Source: Psophocarpus tetragonolobus
Lineage: Eukaryota; Streptophyta; Magnoliopsida; Fabales; Fabaceae
Reading direction: 5' to 3'
Length of the DNA: 64,000 nt
Assembly (NCBI GenBank): GCA_037954015.1
Contig: CM075689.1
Location: forward strand, 31,324,212-31,388,211
A program made the position numbers and the translations under genes. How positions within the stretch are numbered: the first letter of the stretch is position 1; every line of letters starts with the position of its first letter. Below are positions 13,676 through 24,810 of this stretch, piece after piece. The notes below the pieces were generated by a model. The model searched no databases, was not told where the DNA came from, and saw nothing but the letters and a program-made list of their open reading frames with translations.

Positions 13676-16600
13676 TTATCTTTCTTCCACTTCTCCTGCC
13701 TCCTCTTGTTCTTTTTCTTCCAGTTCTTCTTCATCCTCTCCTTTCCTTTCTTTTCTTCATCTTCATCTCCTTCTTCTTCTTCCTTTCCTTCGTCATATCC
13801 CTCTTTTTCTCCTTCTTCTGCTTCCACTTGCATTTTTACCTCTTGTTCTCCTTCTTCTACTTCTTCTCCATCATCCTCACTCCTTCAACTAGTTTTCCTT
13901 CTTCCTCTTGTTCACCTTCTTCCACTTCTACTACATCCACTTGTTCTTCTTCTTCCCTCTCTTCTCCTTCTTCCCCTTCTTCTGCCTACACTACTTCTTC
14001 TTCCTCCCCTTCTTCTTCTCCTACTTGTTCCACTTCTTCCTCATTCCCCTTTCCTTCCATTGCTTCTTCTTCCTCCTCTTTTTCTCATTCTTCCACTTCT
14101 TCTTCTTCTTCCTATTGGTCTCCTTCTTCCACTTCTTCTTCTTCATCTCCTTTCATTCCACTACTTCCTCATATTCCTCTTATTCTCTCCTTCTACCACT
14201 TCTTCTACTTCTACTTGTTGTTCTTCTTCATTTTCGTCTCCTTCTTCCTCTTGTTCTGCTTACACTTCTTCCTCTTCCTCTTCCTCTTCTTCCACTTCTT
14301 CTCCTTCCACAACTTCTTTTTCTTTCCTTTCCGTCTTCTCCTTCCTCTTTTTCTCCATCCCCGACTTCTGTTGCTTCCCATTGTTGCTCTTCCTCTTGTT
14401 CTCCTTCCCCCAAATCTTATTCTTACACTTCTTCTTCTTCTTCTTCCTCTTCTCATGCAGATTCCACTTCTTCTGGTTCTTCTTCCCTTCCCTTCCCCTC
14501 CTTCTTCCTCTTCCTCTTTTTCTCCTTTTTCCAATTCTTCTTCTTCATCTCACCTCATTCGACTACTTCTTCTTCCTCCTCTTGTTCACCTTCTTCACTT
14601 TCCACATCTTCTTCTTCTTCCTTTTCTTCTCCTTCTTCCACTTCTTCTAGTTACTCTCCTTCTTCTTCCTCTTCTTATCTTTCTTCCACTTCTCCTGCCT
14701 CCTCTTGTTCTTTTTCTTCCAATTCTTCTTCATCCTCTCCTTTCCTTTCTTTTCTTCATCTTCATCTCCTTCTTCTTCTTCTTTTCCTTCGTCATATCCC
14801 TCTTTTTCTCCTTCTTCTGCTTCCACTTGCATTTTTACCTCTTGTGCTCCTTCTTCTACTTCTTCTCCATCATCCTCACTCCTTCAACTAGTTTTTCTTC
14901 TTCCTCTTGTTCACCTTCTTCCACTTCTACTACATCCACTTGTTCTTCTTCTTCCCTCTCTTCTCCTTCTTCCCCTTCTTCTGCCTACACTACTTCTTCT
15001 TCCTCCCCTTCTTCTTCTCCTACTTGTTCCACTTCTTCCTCATTCCCCTTTCCTTCCATTGCTTCTTCTTCCTCCTCTTTTTCTCATTCTTCCACTTCTT
15101 CTTCTTCTTCCTATTGGTCTCCTTCTTCCACTTCTTCTTCTTCATCTCCTTTCATTCCACTACTTCCTCATATTCCTCTTATTCTCTCCTTCTACCACTT
15201 CTTCTACTTCTACTTGTTGTTCTTCTTCATTTTCGTCTCCTTCTTCCTCTTGTTCTGCTTACACTTCTTCCTCTTCCTCTTCCTCTTCCTCTTCTTCCAC
15301 TTCTTCTCCTTCCACAACTTCTTTTTCTTTCCTTTCCGTCTTCTCCTTCCTCTTTTTCTCCATCCCCGACTTCTGTTGCTTCCCATTGTTGCTCTTCCTC
15401 TTGTTCTCCTTCCCCCAAATCTTATTCTTACACTTCTTCTTCTTCTTCTTCCTCTTCTCGTCCAGATTCCACTTCTTCTGGTTCTTCTTCCCTTCCCTTC
15501 CCCTCCTTCTTCCTCTTCCTCTTTTTCTCCTTTTTCCAATTCTTCTTCTTCATCTCACCCTCCTTCGACTACTTCTTCTTCCTCCTCTTGTTCACCTTCT
15601 TCACTTTCCACATCTTCTTCTTCTTCCTTTTCTTCTCCTTCTTCCACTTCTTCTAGTTACTCTCCTTCTTCTTCCTCTTCTTATCTTTCTTCCACTTCTC
15701 CTGCCTCCTCTTGTTCTTTTTCTTCCAGTTCTTCTTCATCCTCTCCTTTCCTTTCTTTTCTTCATCTTCATCTGCTTCTTCTTCTTCCTTTCCTTCGTCA
15801 TATCCCTCTTTTTCTCCTTCTCTGCTTCCACTTGCATTTTTACCTCTTGTTCTCCTTCTTCTACTTCTTCTCCATCATCCTCACTCCTTCAACTAGTTTT
15901 TCTTCTTCCTCTTGTTCACCTTCTTCCACTTCTACTACATCCACTTGTTCTTCTTCTTCCCTCTCTTCTCCTTCTTCCCCTTCTTCTGCCTACACTACTT
16001 CTTCTTCCTCCCCTTCTTCTTCTCCTACTTGTTCCACTTCTTCCTCATTCCCCTTTCCTTCCATTGCTTCTTCTTCCTCCTCTTTTTCTCATTCTTCCAC
16101 TTCTTCTTCTTCTTCCTATTGGTCTCCTTCTTCCACTTCTTCTTCTTCATCTCCTTTCATTCCACTACTTCCTCATATTCCTCTTATTCTCTCCTTCTAC
16201 CACTTCTTCTACTTCTACTTGTTGTTCTTCTTCATTTTCGTCTCCTTCTTCCTCTTGTTCTGCCTACACTTCTTCCTCTTCCTCTTCCTCTTCCTCTTCT
16301 TCCACTTCTTCTCCTTCCACAACTTCTTTTTCTTTCCTTTCCGTCTTCTCCTTCCTCTTTTTCTCCATCCCCGACTTCTGTTGCTTCCCATTGTTGCTCT
16401 TCCTCTTGTTCTCCTTCCCCCAAATCTTATTCTTACACTTCTTCTTCTTCTTCTTCCTCTTCTCGTCCAGATTCCACTTCTTCTGGTTCTTCTTCCCTTC
16501 CCTTCCCCTCCTTCTTCCTCTTCCTCTTTTTCTCCTTTTTCCAATTCTTCTTCTTCATCTCACCCTCCTTCGACTACTTCTTCTTCCTCCTCTTGTTCAC

Positions 16601-16685
16601 CTTCTTCACTTTCCACATCTTCTTCTTCTTCCTTTTCTTCTCCTTCTTCCACTTCTTCTAGTTACTCTCCTTCTTCTTCCTCTTC
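13676..16685 (+). repeat. Higher-order repeat, three-unit block, copy 2 (A-E-D')
   Basis: Units at 13676, 14675 and 15681. Unit 14675 shares both E markers (TTCCAATTCTTC near 14720 and CTTTTCCTTCG near 14785) with unit 11678. It differs in having CTCGTCCAG and a 6-bp expansion of the CCTCTT run near 15270-15296. The next unit, 15681, has the same expansion near 16275-16300, so the two adjacent units share a recent change. Confidence 0.82.
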
Positions 16686-18394
16686 TTATCTTTCTTCCAC
16701 TTCTCCTGCCTCCTCTTGTTCTTTTTCTTCCAGTTCTTCTTCATCCTCTCCTTTCCTTTCTTTTCTTCATCTTCATCTCCTTCTTCTTCTTCCTTTCCTT
16801 CGTCATATCCCTCTTTTTCTCCTTCTCTGCTTCCACTTGCATTTTTACCTCTTGTTCTCCTTCTTCTACTTCTTCTCCATCATCCTCACTCCTTCAACTA
16901 GTTTTTCTTCTTCCTCTTGTTCACCTTCTTCCACTTCTACTACATCCACTTGTTCTTCTTCTTCCCTCTCTTCTCCTTCTTCCCCTTCTTCTGCCTACAC
17001 TACTTCTTCTTCCTCCCCTTCTTCTTCTCCTACTTGTTCCACTTCTTCCTCATTCCCCTTTCCTTCCATTGCTTCTTCTTCCTCCTCTTTTTCTCATTGT
17101 TCCACTTCTTCTTCTTCTTCCCATTGGTCTCCTTCTTCCACTTCTTCTTCTTCATCTCCTTTCATTCCACTACTTCCTCATATTCCTCTTATTCTCTCCT
17201 TCTACCACTTCTTCTACTTCTACTTGTTGTTCTTCTTCATTTTCGTCTCCTTCTTCCTCTTGTTCTGCTTACACTTCTTCCTCTTCCTCTTCCTCTTCTT
17301 CCACTTCTTCTCCTTCCACAACTTCTTTTTCTTTCCTTTCCGTCTTCTCCTTCCTCTTTTTCTCCATCTTCGACTTCTGTTGCTTCCCATTGTTGCTCTT
17401 CCTCTTGTTCTCCTTCCCCCAAATCTTATTCTTACACTTCTTCTTCTTCTTCTTCCTCTTCTCGTCCAGATTCCACTTCTTCTGGTTCTTCTTCCCTTCC
17501 CTTCCCCTCCTTCTTCCTCTTCCTCTTTTTCTCCTTTTTCCAATTCTTCTTCTTCATCTCACCTCCTTCGACTACTTCTTCTTCCTCCTCTTGTTCACCT
17601 TCTTCACTTTCCACATCTTCTTCTTCTTCCTTTTCTTCTCCTTCTTCCACTTCTTCTAGTTACTCTCCTTCTTCTTCCTCTTCTTATCTTTCTTCCACTT
17701 CTCCTGCCTCCTCTTGTTCTTTTTCTTCCAGTTCTTCTTCATCCTCTCCTTTCCTTTCTTTTCTTCATCTTCATCTCCTTCTTCTTCTTCCTTTCCTTCG
17801 TCATATCCTCTTTTTCTCCTTCTTCTGCTTCCACTTGCATTTTTACCTCTTGTTCTCCTTCTTCTACTTCTTCTCCATCATCCTCACTCCTTCAACTAGT
17901 TTTTCTTCTTCCTCTTGTTCACCTTCTTCAACTTCTACTACATCCACTTGTTCTTCTTCTTCCCTCTCTTCTCCTTCTTCCCCTTCTTCTGCCTATACTA
18001 CTTCTTCTTCCTCCCCTTCTTCTTCTCCTACTTGTTCCACTTCTTCCTCATTCCCCTTTCCTTCCATTGCTTCTTCTTCCTCCTCTTTTTCTCATTCTTC
18101 CACTTCTTCTTCTTCTTCCCATTGGTCTCCTTCTTCCACTTCTTCTTCTTCATCTCCTTTCATTCCACTACTTCCTCATATTCCTCTTATTCTGTCCTTC
18201 TACCACTTCTTCTACTTCTACTTGTTGTTCTTCTTCATTTTTGTCTCCTTCTTCCTCTTGTTCTGCTTACACTTCTTCCTCTTCCTCTTCCTCTTCTTCC
18301 ACTTCTTCTCCTTCCACAACTTCTTTTTCTTTCCTTTCCGTCTTCTCCTTCCTCTTTTTCTCCATCCCCGACTTCTGTTGCTTCCCATTGTTGC
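16686..18394 (+). repeat. Diverging edge units of arm 1
   Basis: One full unit (16686-17683) and a partial unit (17684-18394). Both carry private substitutions not seen in inner units: CTCATTGTTCC (17094), CCCATTGGTC (17120 and 18118), CCATCTTCGAC (17364), a one-base loss in CATATCCTC (about 17806), CTTCAACTTC (17926), CTGCCTATAC (17991), TTCTGTCC (18190) and ATTTTTGTC (18236). Higher divergence at an array edge fits reduced homogenisation there. The partial unit ends in CCCATTGTTGC at 18394. Confidence 0.85.
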
Positions 18395-18405
18395 AGAAGA
18401 AGAAG
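18385..18405. other. Strand-asymmetry inversion junction
   Basis: Up to 18394 the plus strand is the pyrimidine strand, ending CCATTGTTGC. From 18395 it is the purine strand, starting AGAAGAAGAAGGAGGC. The two sides enter the repeat at different phases: the left arm stops after the CCCATTGTTGC motif, while the right begins just before GTGGAAGAATGA. It is therefore not a simple perfect palindrome. The change in unit homogeneity coincides with the junction. Confidence 0.95.
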
Positions 18406-18844
18406 GAGGCAGAAGTGGAAGAATGACAAAAAGAGGAGGTAGAAAAAGCAATGGAAGGAAAGGGGATGAAGAAGAAGTGGAACAAGGAGGAGAAGAAGAA
18501 GGGGAGGAAGAGGAAGTAGTGTAGGCAGAAGAAGGGCAAGAAGGAGAAGAGAGGGAAGAAGAAGAACAAGTGGATGTAGTAGAAGTGGAAGAAGGTGAAC
18601 AAGAGGAAGAAGAAGAAGTAGTTGAAGTAGTGGGGATGATGGAGAAGAAGTGGAAGAAGGAGAACAAGAGGTAGAAATGCAAGTGGAAGTAGAAGAAGGA
18701 GAAAAAGACGGATATGACGAAGGAAAGGAAGAAGAAGAAGGAGATGAAGAGGAAGAAAAGAATGGAAAGGAGAGGATGAAGAAGAAGCGGAAGAAAGAGA
18801 ACAAGAGGAGGCAGGAGAAGTGGAAGAAAGATAAGAAGACGAAG

Positions 18845-21100
18845 AAGAAGGAGAGTAGCTAGAAGAAGTGGAAGAAGGAGAAGAAATGGTAGAAGAAGAA
18901 GATGTGGAAGGTGAAGAAGTTGAAGAAGGTGAACAAGAGGAGGAAGAAGTAATGGAAGGAGGTGAGATGAAGAAGAAGACTTGGAACAAGGAGAAAAGGA
19001 GGAAAAGGAAGAAGGAGGGGAAGGGAAGGGAAGAAGAAGCAGAACAAATGGAACCTGGAGGAGAAGAGGAAGAAGAAGAAGAAGTGTAAGCATAAGATTT
19101 GGGGGCAGGAGAAGAAGAGGAGCAGCAACAATGGGAAGCAACATAAGTGGGGGATGGAGAAAAAGAGGAAGGAGAAGACGGAAAGGAAAGAAGAAGAAGT
19201 TGTGGAAGGAGAATAAATGGAAGAAGAGGAAGAAGAAGAAGTGTAAGCAGAAGAAGCGGAAGAAGGAAACGAAAATGAATAAGAACAACAAGTAGAAGTA
19301 AAAGAAGTGGTAGAAGGAGAGAATAAGAGGAATAGGAGGAAGTAGTGGAATGATAGCAAATGAAGAAGAAGAAGTGGAAGAAGGAGAACGGGAGGAGGGA
19401 GAAGAGGTGGCAGAAGGAGAAGAAGAGGAAGAAGAAGAAGTGGAAGAACGAGAAGAAAAGGAAGAAGTGAAAGTGGAAGAACGAGAACAACAGGAAGAAG
19501 AAGAAGAAGTGGAAGAATGACAAAAAGAGGAGGAAGAAAAAGCAATGGAAGAAAGATAAGAAGACGAAGAAGAAGGAGAGTAGCTAGAAGAAGTGGAAGA
19601 AGGAGAAGAAATGGTAGAAGAAGAAGATGTGGAAGGTGAAGAAGTTGAAGAAGGTGAACAAGAGGAGGAAGAAGTAATGGAAGGAGGTGAGATGAAGAAG
19701 AAGACTTGGAACAAGGAGAAAAGGAGGAAAAGGAAGAAGGAGGGGAAGGGAAGGGAAGAAGAAGCAGAACAAGTGGAACCTGGAGGAGAAGAGGAAGAAG
19801 AAGAAGAAGTGTAAGCATAAGATTTGGGGGCAGGAGAAGAAGAGGAACAACAACAATGGGAAGCAACATAAGTGGGGGATGGAGAAAAAGAGGTAGGAGA
19901 AGACGGAAAGGAAAGAAGAAGAAGTTGTGGAAGGAGTATAAATGGAAAAAGAAGTGTAAGCCGAAGAAGCAGAAGAAGGAGACGAAAATGAAGAAGAACA
20001 ACAAGTAGAAGTAGAAGAAGTGGTAGAAGGAGAGAATAAGAGGAATAGGAGGAAGTAGTGGAATGAAAGGAGATGGAGAACAAGAAGTGGAAGAAGGAAA
20101 ACGGGAGGAGTGAGAAGAGGTGGCAGAAGGAGAAGAAGAGGAAGAAGAAGAAGTGGAAGACCAAGAAGAAAAGGAAGAAGTAAAAGTGCAAGAAGGAGAA
20201 CAATAGGAAGAAGAAGAATAAGTGGAAGAATGAGAAAAAGAGGAGGAAGAAGAAGCAATGGAAGGAAGGGGGATGAAGAAGAAGTGGAACAAGGAGGAGA
20301 AGAAGAAGGGGAGGAAGAAGAAGTAGTGTAGGCAGAAGGAGGGCAAGAAGGAGAAGAGAGGGAAGAAGAAGAACAAGTGGATGTAGTAGAAGTGGAAGAA
20401 GGTGAACAAGAGGAGGAAGAAGAAGTAGTTGAAGGAGTGGGGATGATGGAGAAGAAGTGGAAGAAGGAGAGCAAGAGGTAGAAATGCAAGTGGAAGCAGA
20501 AGAAGGAGAAAAAGAGGGATATGACGAAGGAAAGGAAGAAGAAGAAGGGCATGAAGAGGAAGAGAAGAATGGGAAGGAGAGGATGAAGAAGAAGCAGAAG
20601 AAAGAGAACAAGAGGAGGCAGGAGAAGTGGAAGAAAGATAAGAAGACGAAGAAGAAGGAGAGTAGCTAGAAGAAGTGGAAGAAGGAGAAGAAATGGTAGA
20701 AGAAGAAGATGTGGAAGGTGAAGAAGTTGAAGAAGGTGAACAAGAGGAGGAAGAAGTAATGGAAGGAGGTTAGATGAAGAAGAAGACTTGGAACAAGGAG
20801 AAAAGGAGGAAAAGGAAGAAGGAGGGGAAGGGAAGGGAAGAAGAAGCAGAAGAAGTGGAACCTGGAGGAGAAGAGGAAGAAGAAGAAGAAGTGTAAGCAT
20901 AAGATTTGGGGGCAGGAGAAGAAGAGGAAGAGTAACAATGGGAAGCAACATAAGCGGGGGATGGAGAAAAAGAGGAAGGAGAAGACGGAAAGGAAAGAAG
21001 AAGAAGTTGTGGAAGGAGAATAAATGGGAAAAGAAGTGTAAGCCGAAGAAGCAGAAGAAGGAGACGAAAATGAAGAAGAACAACAAGTAGAAGTAGAAGA
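18845..21100 (-). repeat. Variant subfamily block (GTAGCTAG type)
   Basis: Three successive units, with anchors at about 18850, 19576 and 20657, share GAGAGTAGCTAG, GAAGAAGACTTGG, ATTTGGGGGCAGG and AACATAAG(T/C)GGGG. Together these distinguish them from most other arm-2 units. The unit between 18850 and 19576 is only 725 bp because it jumps from AAGCAATGGAAG into AAGATAAGAAGACG near 19548. The same variant set recurs near 34880-35270 and 60140-60540. Confidence 0.75.
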
Positions 21101-22849
21101 AGTGGTAGAAGGAGAGAATAAGAGGAATAGGAGGAAGTAGTGGAATGAAAGGGGATGAAGAACAAGAAGTGGAAGAAGGAAAACGGGAGGAGTGAGAAGA
21201 GGTGGCAGAAGGAGAAGAAGAGGAAGAAGAAGAAGTGGAAGACCAAGAAGAAAAGGAAGAAGTGCAAGTGGAAGAAGGAGAACAATAGGAAGAAGAAGAA
21301 GAAGTGGAAGAATGAGAAAAAGAGGAGGAAGAAGAAGCAATGGAAGGAAAGGGGATGAAGAAGAAGTGGAACAAAGAGGAGAAGAAGAAGGGGAGGAAGA
21401 AGAAGTAGTATAAGCAGAAGAAGGGTAAGAAAGAGAACATAGGGAAGAAGAAGAAGATGTGGAAAGTGAAGAAGTTGAAGAAGGTGAACAAGAGGAGGAA
21501 GAAGAAGTAGTGGAAGGAGGTGAGATGAAGAAGAAGAATTGGAACGAGGAGAAAAGGAGGAAAAGGAAGAAGGAGGGGAAGGGAAGGGAAGAAGAAGCAG
21601 AAGAAGTGGAATCTGGACGAGAAGAGGAAGAAGAAGAAAAAGTGTAAGCATAAGATTTAGGGGCAGGAGAAGAAGAGGAAGACCAACAATGGGAAGCAAC
21701 AGAAGTGGGGGATGGAGAAAAAAGTAAGGAGAAGACGAAAAGGAAAGAAGAAGTGGAATGAGAAGAAATGGAAGAAAAAGAGGCGTACTCAGAGGAAGCG
21801 GAAGAAGGAGACGAAAATGAAGAAGAACAACAAGTAGAAGTAGAAGAAGTGGTAGAAGTAGTGGAATGAAAGGAGATGAAAAGAAGAAGTGGAAGAAGGA
21901 GAACGAGAGGAGGGAGAAGTGGTGGCACAAGGAGAAGAAGAGGAAGAAGAAGAAGGGGAAGAACGAGAAGAAAAAGAAGAAGTGCAAGTGGAAGAAGAAG
22001 AACAATAAGAAGAAGAAGTGGAAGAATGAGAAAAAGAGGAGGAAGAAGAAGCAATGGAAGGAAAGGCGATCAAGAAGAAGTGGAACAAGGAGGCGAAGAA
22101 GAAGCGGAGGAAGAAGAAGTAGTATAGGCAGAAGAAGGGCAAGAAGGAGAAGAGAGGGAGGAAGAAGAACAAGTGGATGTAGTAGAAGTGGAAGAAGGTG
22201 AACAAGAGGAAGAAGAAGAAGTAGTTGAAGGAGTGGGGATGATGGAAAATAGTGGAAGAAGGAGGACAAGAGGTAGACGTGCAAGTGGAAGCAGAAGAAG
22301 GAGAAAAAGAGGGATATGACGAAGGAAAGGAAGAAGAAGAAGGAGATGAAGAAGAAGAAAAGAAAGGAAAGGAAAGGATGAAGAAGAAGTGGAAGAAAGA
22401 TAAGAAGAGGAAGAAGAAGGAGAGTAACTAGAAGAAGTGGAAGAAGGAGAAGAAAAGGAAGAAGAAGAAATGTGGAAAGTGAAGAAGTTGAAGAAGGTGA
22501 ACAAGAGGAGGAAGAAGAAGTAGTGGAAGGAGGTGAGATGAAGAAGAAGAATTGGAACAAGGAGAAAAGGAAGAAAAGGAAGAAGGAGGGGAAGGGAAGG
22601 GAAGGGAAGAAGAAGCAGAAGAAGTGGAATCTGGAGGAGAAGAGGAAGAAGAAGAAGAAGTGTAAGCATAATATTTGGGGGAAGGAGAAGAAGAGGAAGA
22701 GCAACCATGGGAAGCAACAGAAGTGGGGGATGGAGAAAAAGAGGAAAGAGAAGATGGAAAGGAAAGAAAAAGTTGTGGAAGGAGAAGAAATAGAAGAAGA
22801 GAAACAAGAACAAGTGTAAGCAGAAGAAGCGGAAGAAGGAGACGAAAAT

Positions 22850-23450
22850 GGAGAAGAACAACAAGTAGAAGTAGAAGAAGTGGTAGAATGAGAGAATAAC
22901 AGGAATAGGAGGAAGTAATGGATGAAAGGAGATGAACAAGAATAAGTAGAAGAAGGAGAACGGGAAGAGGAAGAAGAGGTGGCAGAAGGAGAAGAATGGG
23001 AAGAAGAAGAAGTGGAAGAACGAGAAGAAAAGGAAGAGGTGCAAGTGGAAGAAGGAGAACAACAGGAAGAAGAAGAAGAAGCGTAAGAATGAGAAAAAGA
23101 GGAGGAAGAAGAAGCAATGGACGGAAAGGGGAATGAAGAAGAAGTCAAAGAATGAGAAGAAAAGGAAGAAGAAGAAGATGTGGAAGGTGAAGAAGGTGAA
23201 CAAGAGGAGGAAGAAGAAGTAGTGGAAGGGGTGAGATGAAGAAGAAGAATTGGAATACGGAGAAAGGACGAAAAGGAAGAAGGGGGGGAAGGGAAGGGAA
23301 GAAGAAGCAGAAGAAATGGAGTCTGGAGGACAAGAGGAAGAAGAAGAAGAGGTGTAACCATAAGATTTGGGGGAAGGAGAAGAAGAGGAAGAGCAACAAT
23401 GGGAAGAAACAGAAGTGGGGGATGGAGAAAAAGAGGAAGGAGAAGACAGA
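22850..23450 (-). repeat. Dispersed duplicate, copy 1 (partner 36440-37040)
   Basis: Shares rare variants with the segment about 13.59 kb downstream: GAGAATAACAGGAATAGG (22892 and 36481), AAGTAATGGATGAAAGG, AAGCGTAAGAATGAG, and CAATGGACGGAAAGG (about 23115 and 36706). Boundaries are approximate. Confidence 0.65.
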
Positions 23451-24109
23451 AAGAAGAGGATGAAGAGGAAGAAAAGAAAGGAAAGGAGAGGATGAAGAAG
23501 AAGTGGAAGAAAGAGAACAAGAGGAGACAGGAGAAGTGGAAGAAAGATAAGAAGAGGAAGAAGAAGGAGAGTAACTAGAAGAAGTGGAAAAAGGAGATGA
23601 AAAGGAAGAAGAAGAAGATGTGGAAAGTGAAGAAGGTAAACAAGAGGAGGAAGAAGAAGTAGTGGAAGGAGGTGAGATGAAGAAGAAGAATTGGAACAAG
23701 GAGAAAAGGAGGAAAAGGAAGAAGGAGGGGAAGGGAATGGAAGAAGAAGCAGAAGAAGTGGAATCTGGAGGAGAAGAGGAAGAAGAAGAAGAAGTGTAAG
23801 CATAAGATATGGTAGAAGGAGAAGAAGAGGAAGAGTAACAATGGGAAGCAACAGAAGTCGGGGATGGAGAAAAAGAGGAAGGAGAAGACAGAAAGGAAAG
23901 AAGAAGAAGTTGTGGAAGGATAAGAAATTGAAGAAGAAGAAGAAGAAGTGTAAGCAGAAGAAGCAAAAAAATCAGACGAAAATTAAGAAGAACAACAAGT
24001 AGAAGTAGAAGAAGTGGTAGAAGGAGAGAGTAAGAGGAATAGGAGGAAGTAGTGCAATGAAAGGAGATGAAGAAGAAGAAGTGGAAGAACGAGAAGAAAA
24101 GGAAGAAGT

Positions 24110-24810
24110 GCAAGTGGAAGAAGGAGACCAATAGGAAGAAGAAGAAGAAGTGGAAGAATAAGAAAAAGAGGAGGAAGAAGAAGCAATGGAAGGAAATGGG
24201 AATGAGGAAGAAGTGGAAGAAGTAGGAGAAGAAGAAGGGAGGAAGAAGAAGTAGTGTAGGCAGAAGAAGGGGAAGAAGGAGAAGAGAGGGAAGAAGAAGA
24301 ACAAGTGGATGTAGTAGAAGTGGAAGAAGGTGAACAAGAGGAAGAAGAAGAAGTAGTTGAAGACATGGGGACGATGGAGAAGAAGTGGAGGAAGGAGAAC
24401 AAGTGGTAGAAATGCAAGTGGAAGTAGAAGAAGGAGAAAAAGAGGCATATGACGAAGGAAAGGAAGAAGAAGAAGGAGATGAAGAGGAATAAAAGAAAGG
24501 AAAGGAGAGGATGAAGAGGAAGTGGAAGAAAGAGAACAAGAGGAGGCAGGAAAAGTGGAAGAAAATAAGAAGAGTAAGAAGAAGGAGAGTAACTAGAAAA
24601 AGTGGAAAAAGGAGAAGAAAAGGAAGCAGAAGAAGATGTGGAAAGTGAAGAAGTTGAAGAAGGTGAACAAGAGGAGGAAGAAGTAGTGGAAGGAGGTGAG
24701 ATGAAGAAGAAGAATTGGAACAAGGAGAAAAGGAGGAAAAGGAAGAAGAAGGGGAAGGGAAGGGAAGAAGAAGTAGAAGAAGTCGCATCTGGAGGAGAAG
24801 GGGAATAACG
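24110..24810 (-). repeat. Dispersed duplicate, copy 1 (partner 60715-61420)
   Basis: Shares GGAGACCAATAGG, GGGGACGATGGAG, GAGGCATATGACG (24443 and 61051), TAACTAGAAAAAGTGG and GAAGTCGCATCTGG (24782 and 61388) with a segment about 36.6 kb downstream. GGAGACCAATAGG is also the complement of the CCTATTGGTCTCC found in every arm-1 unit that retains that region, so part of this copy is arm-1-like. Confidence 0.65.

Larger units (their letters stand above)
1..18394 (+). repeat. Homogeneous ~999-bp polypyrimidine satellite array (arm 1)
   Basis: Eighteen head-to-tail units, each beginning TTATCTTTCTTCCAC, with starts at 1, 1001, 2000, 2687, 3686, 4685, 5684, 6683, 7682, 8681, 9680, 10679, 11678, 12677, 13676, 14675, 15681 and 16686, and a partial unit from 17684. 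Spacing is 998-1006 bp except for one 687-bp unit. The plus strand is almost pure C/T with sparse fixed A/G, so it is a diversified (TTC)n-like sequence. Within a unit a short motif, CTTCTTCCACTTCTTCT, recurs many times with variation, suggesting growth from a shorter repeat before the 1-kb unit was fixed. Units differ only at scattered diagnostic bases, which implies recent amplification or strong homogenisation. The window starts exactly on a unit start, so the array may extend to the left. No gene is visible; long Ser/Leu/Phe open frames follow from composition. Confidence 0.97.

Noticed and set aside
1..18394. CRISPR-like array of direct repeats
   Set aside because: Units are about 1 kb, contiguous and without unique spacers; there are no cas genes and the context is eukaryotic.
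2839..18426. Very long plus-strand open frame (5195 codons), Ser/Leu/Phe-rich
   Set aside because: Its openness is explained by the lack of purines on the strand. Other frames of the same units are also long and open, unit length changes of -1 and +1 shift the frame without effect on openness, and no domain, signal or frame conservation is visible.
22675..22899. Glu/Lys/Arg-rich short open frames on the purine strand, resembling coiled coils or nuclear-localisation-like basic runs
   Set aside because: They are translations of GAA/GAG/AGA/AAG repeats, short, present in several frames, and without a consistent start or stop across units.
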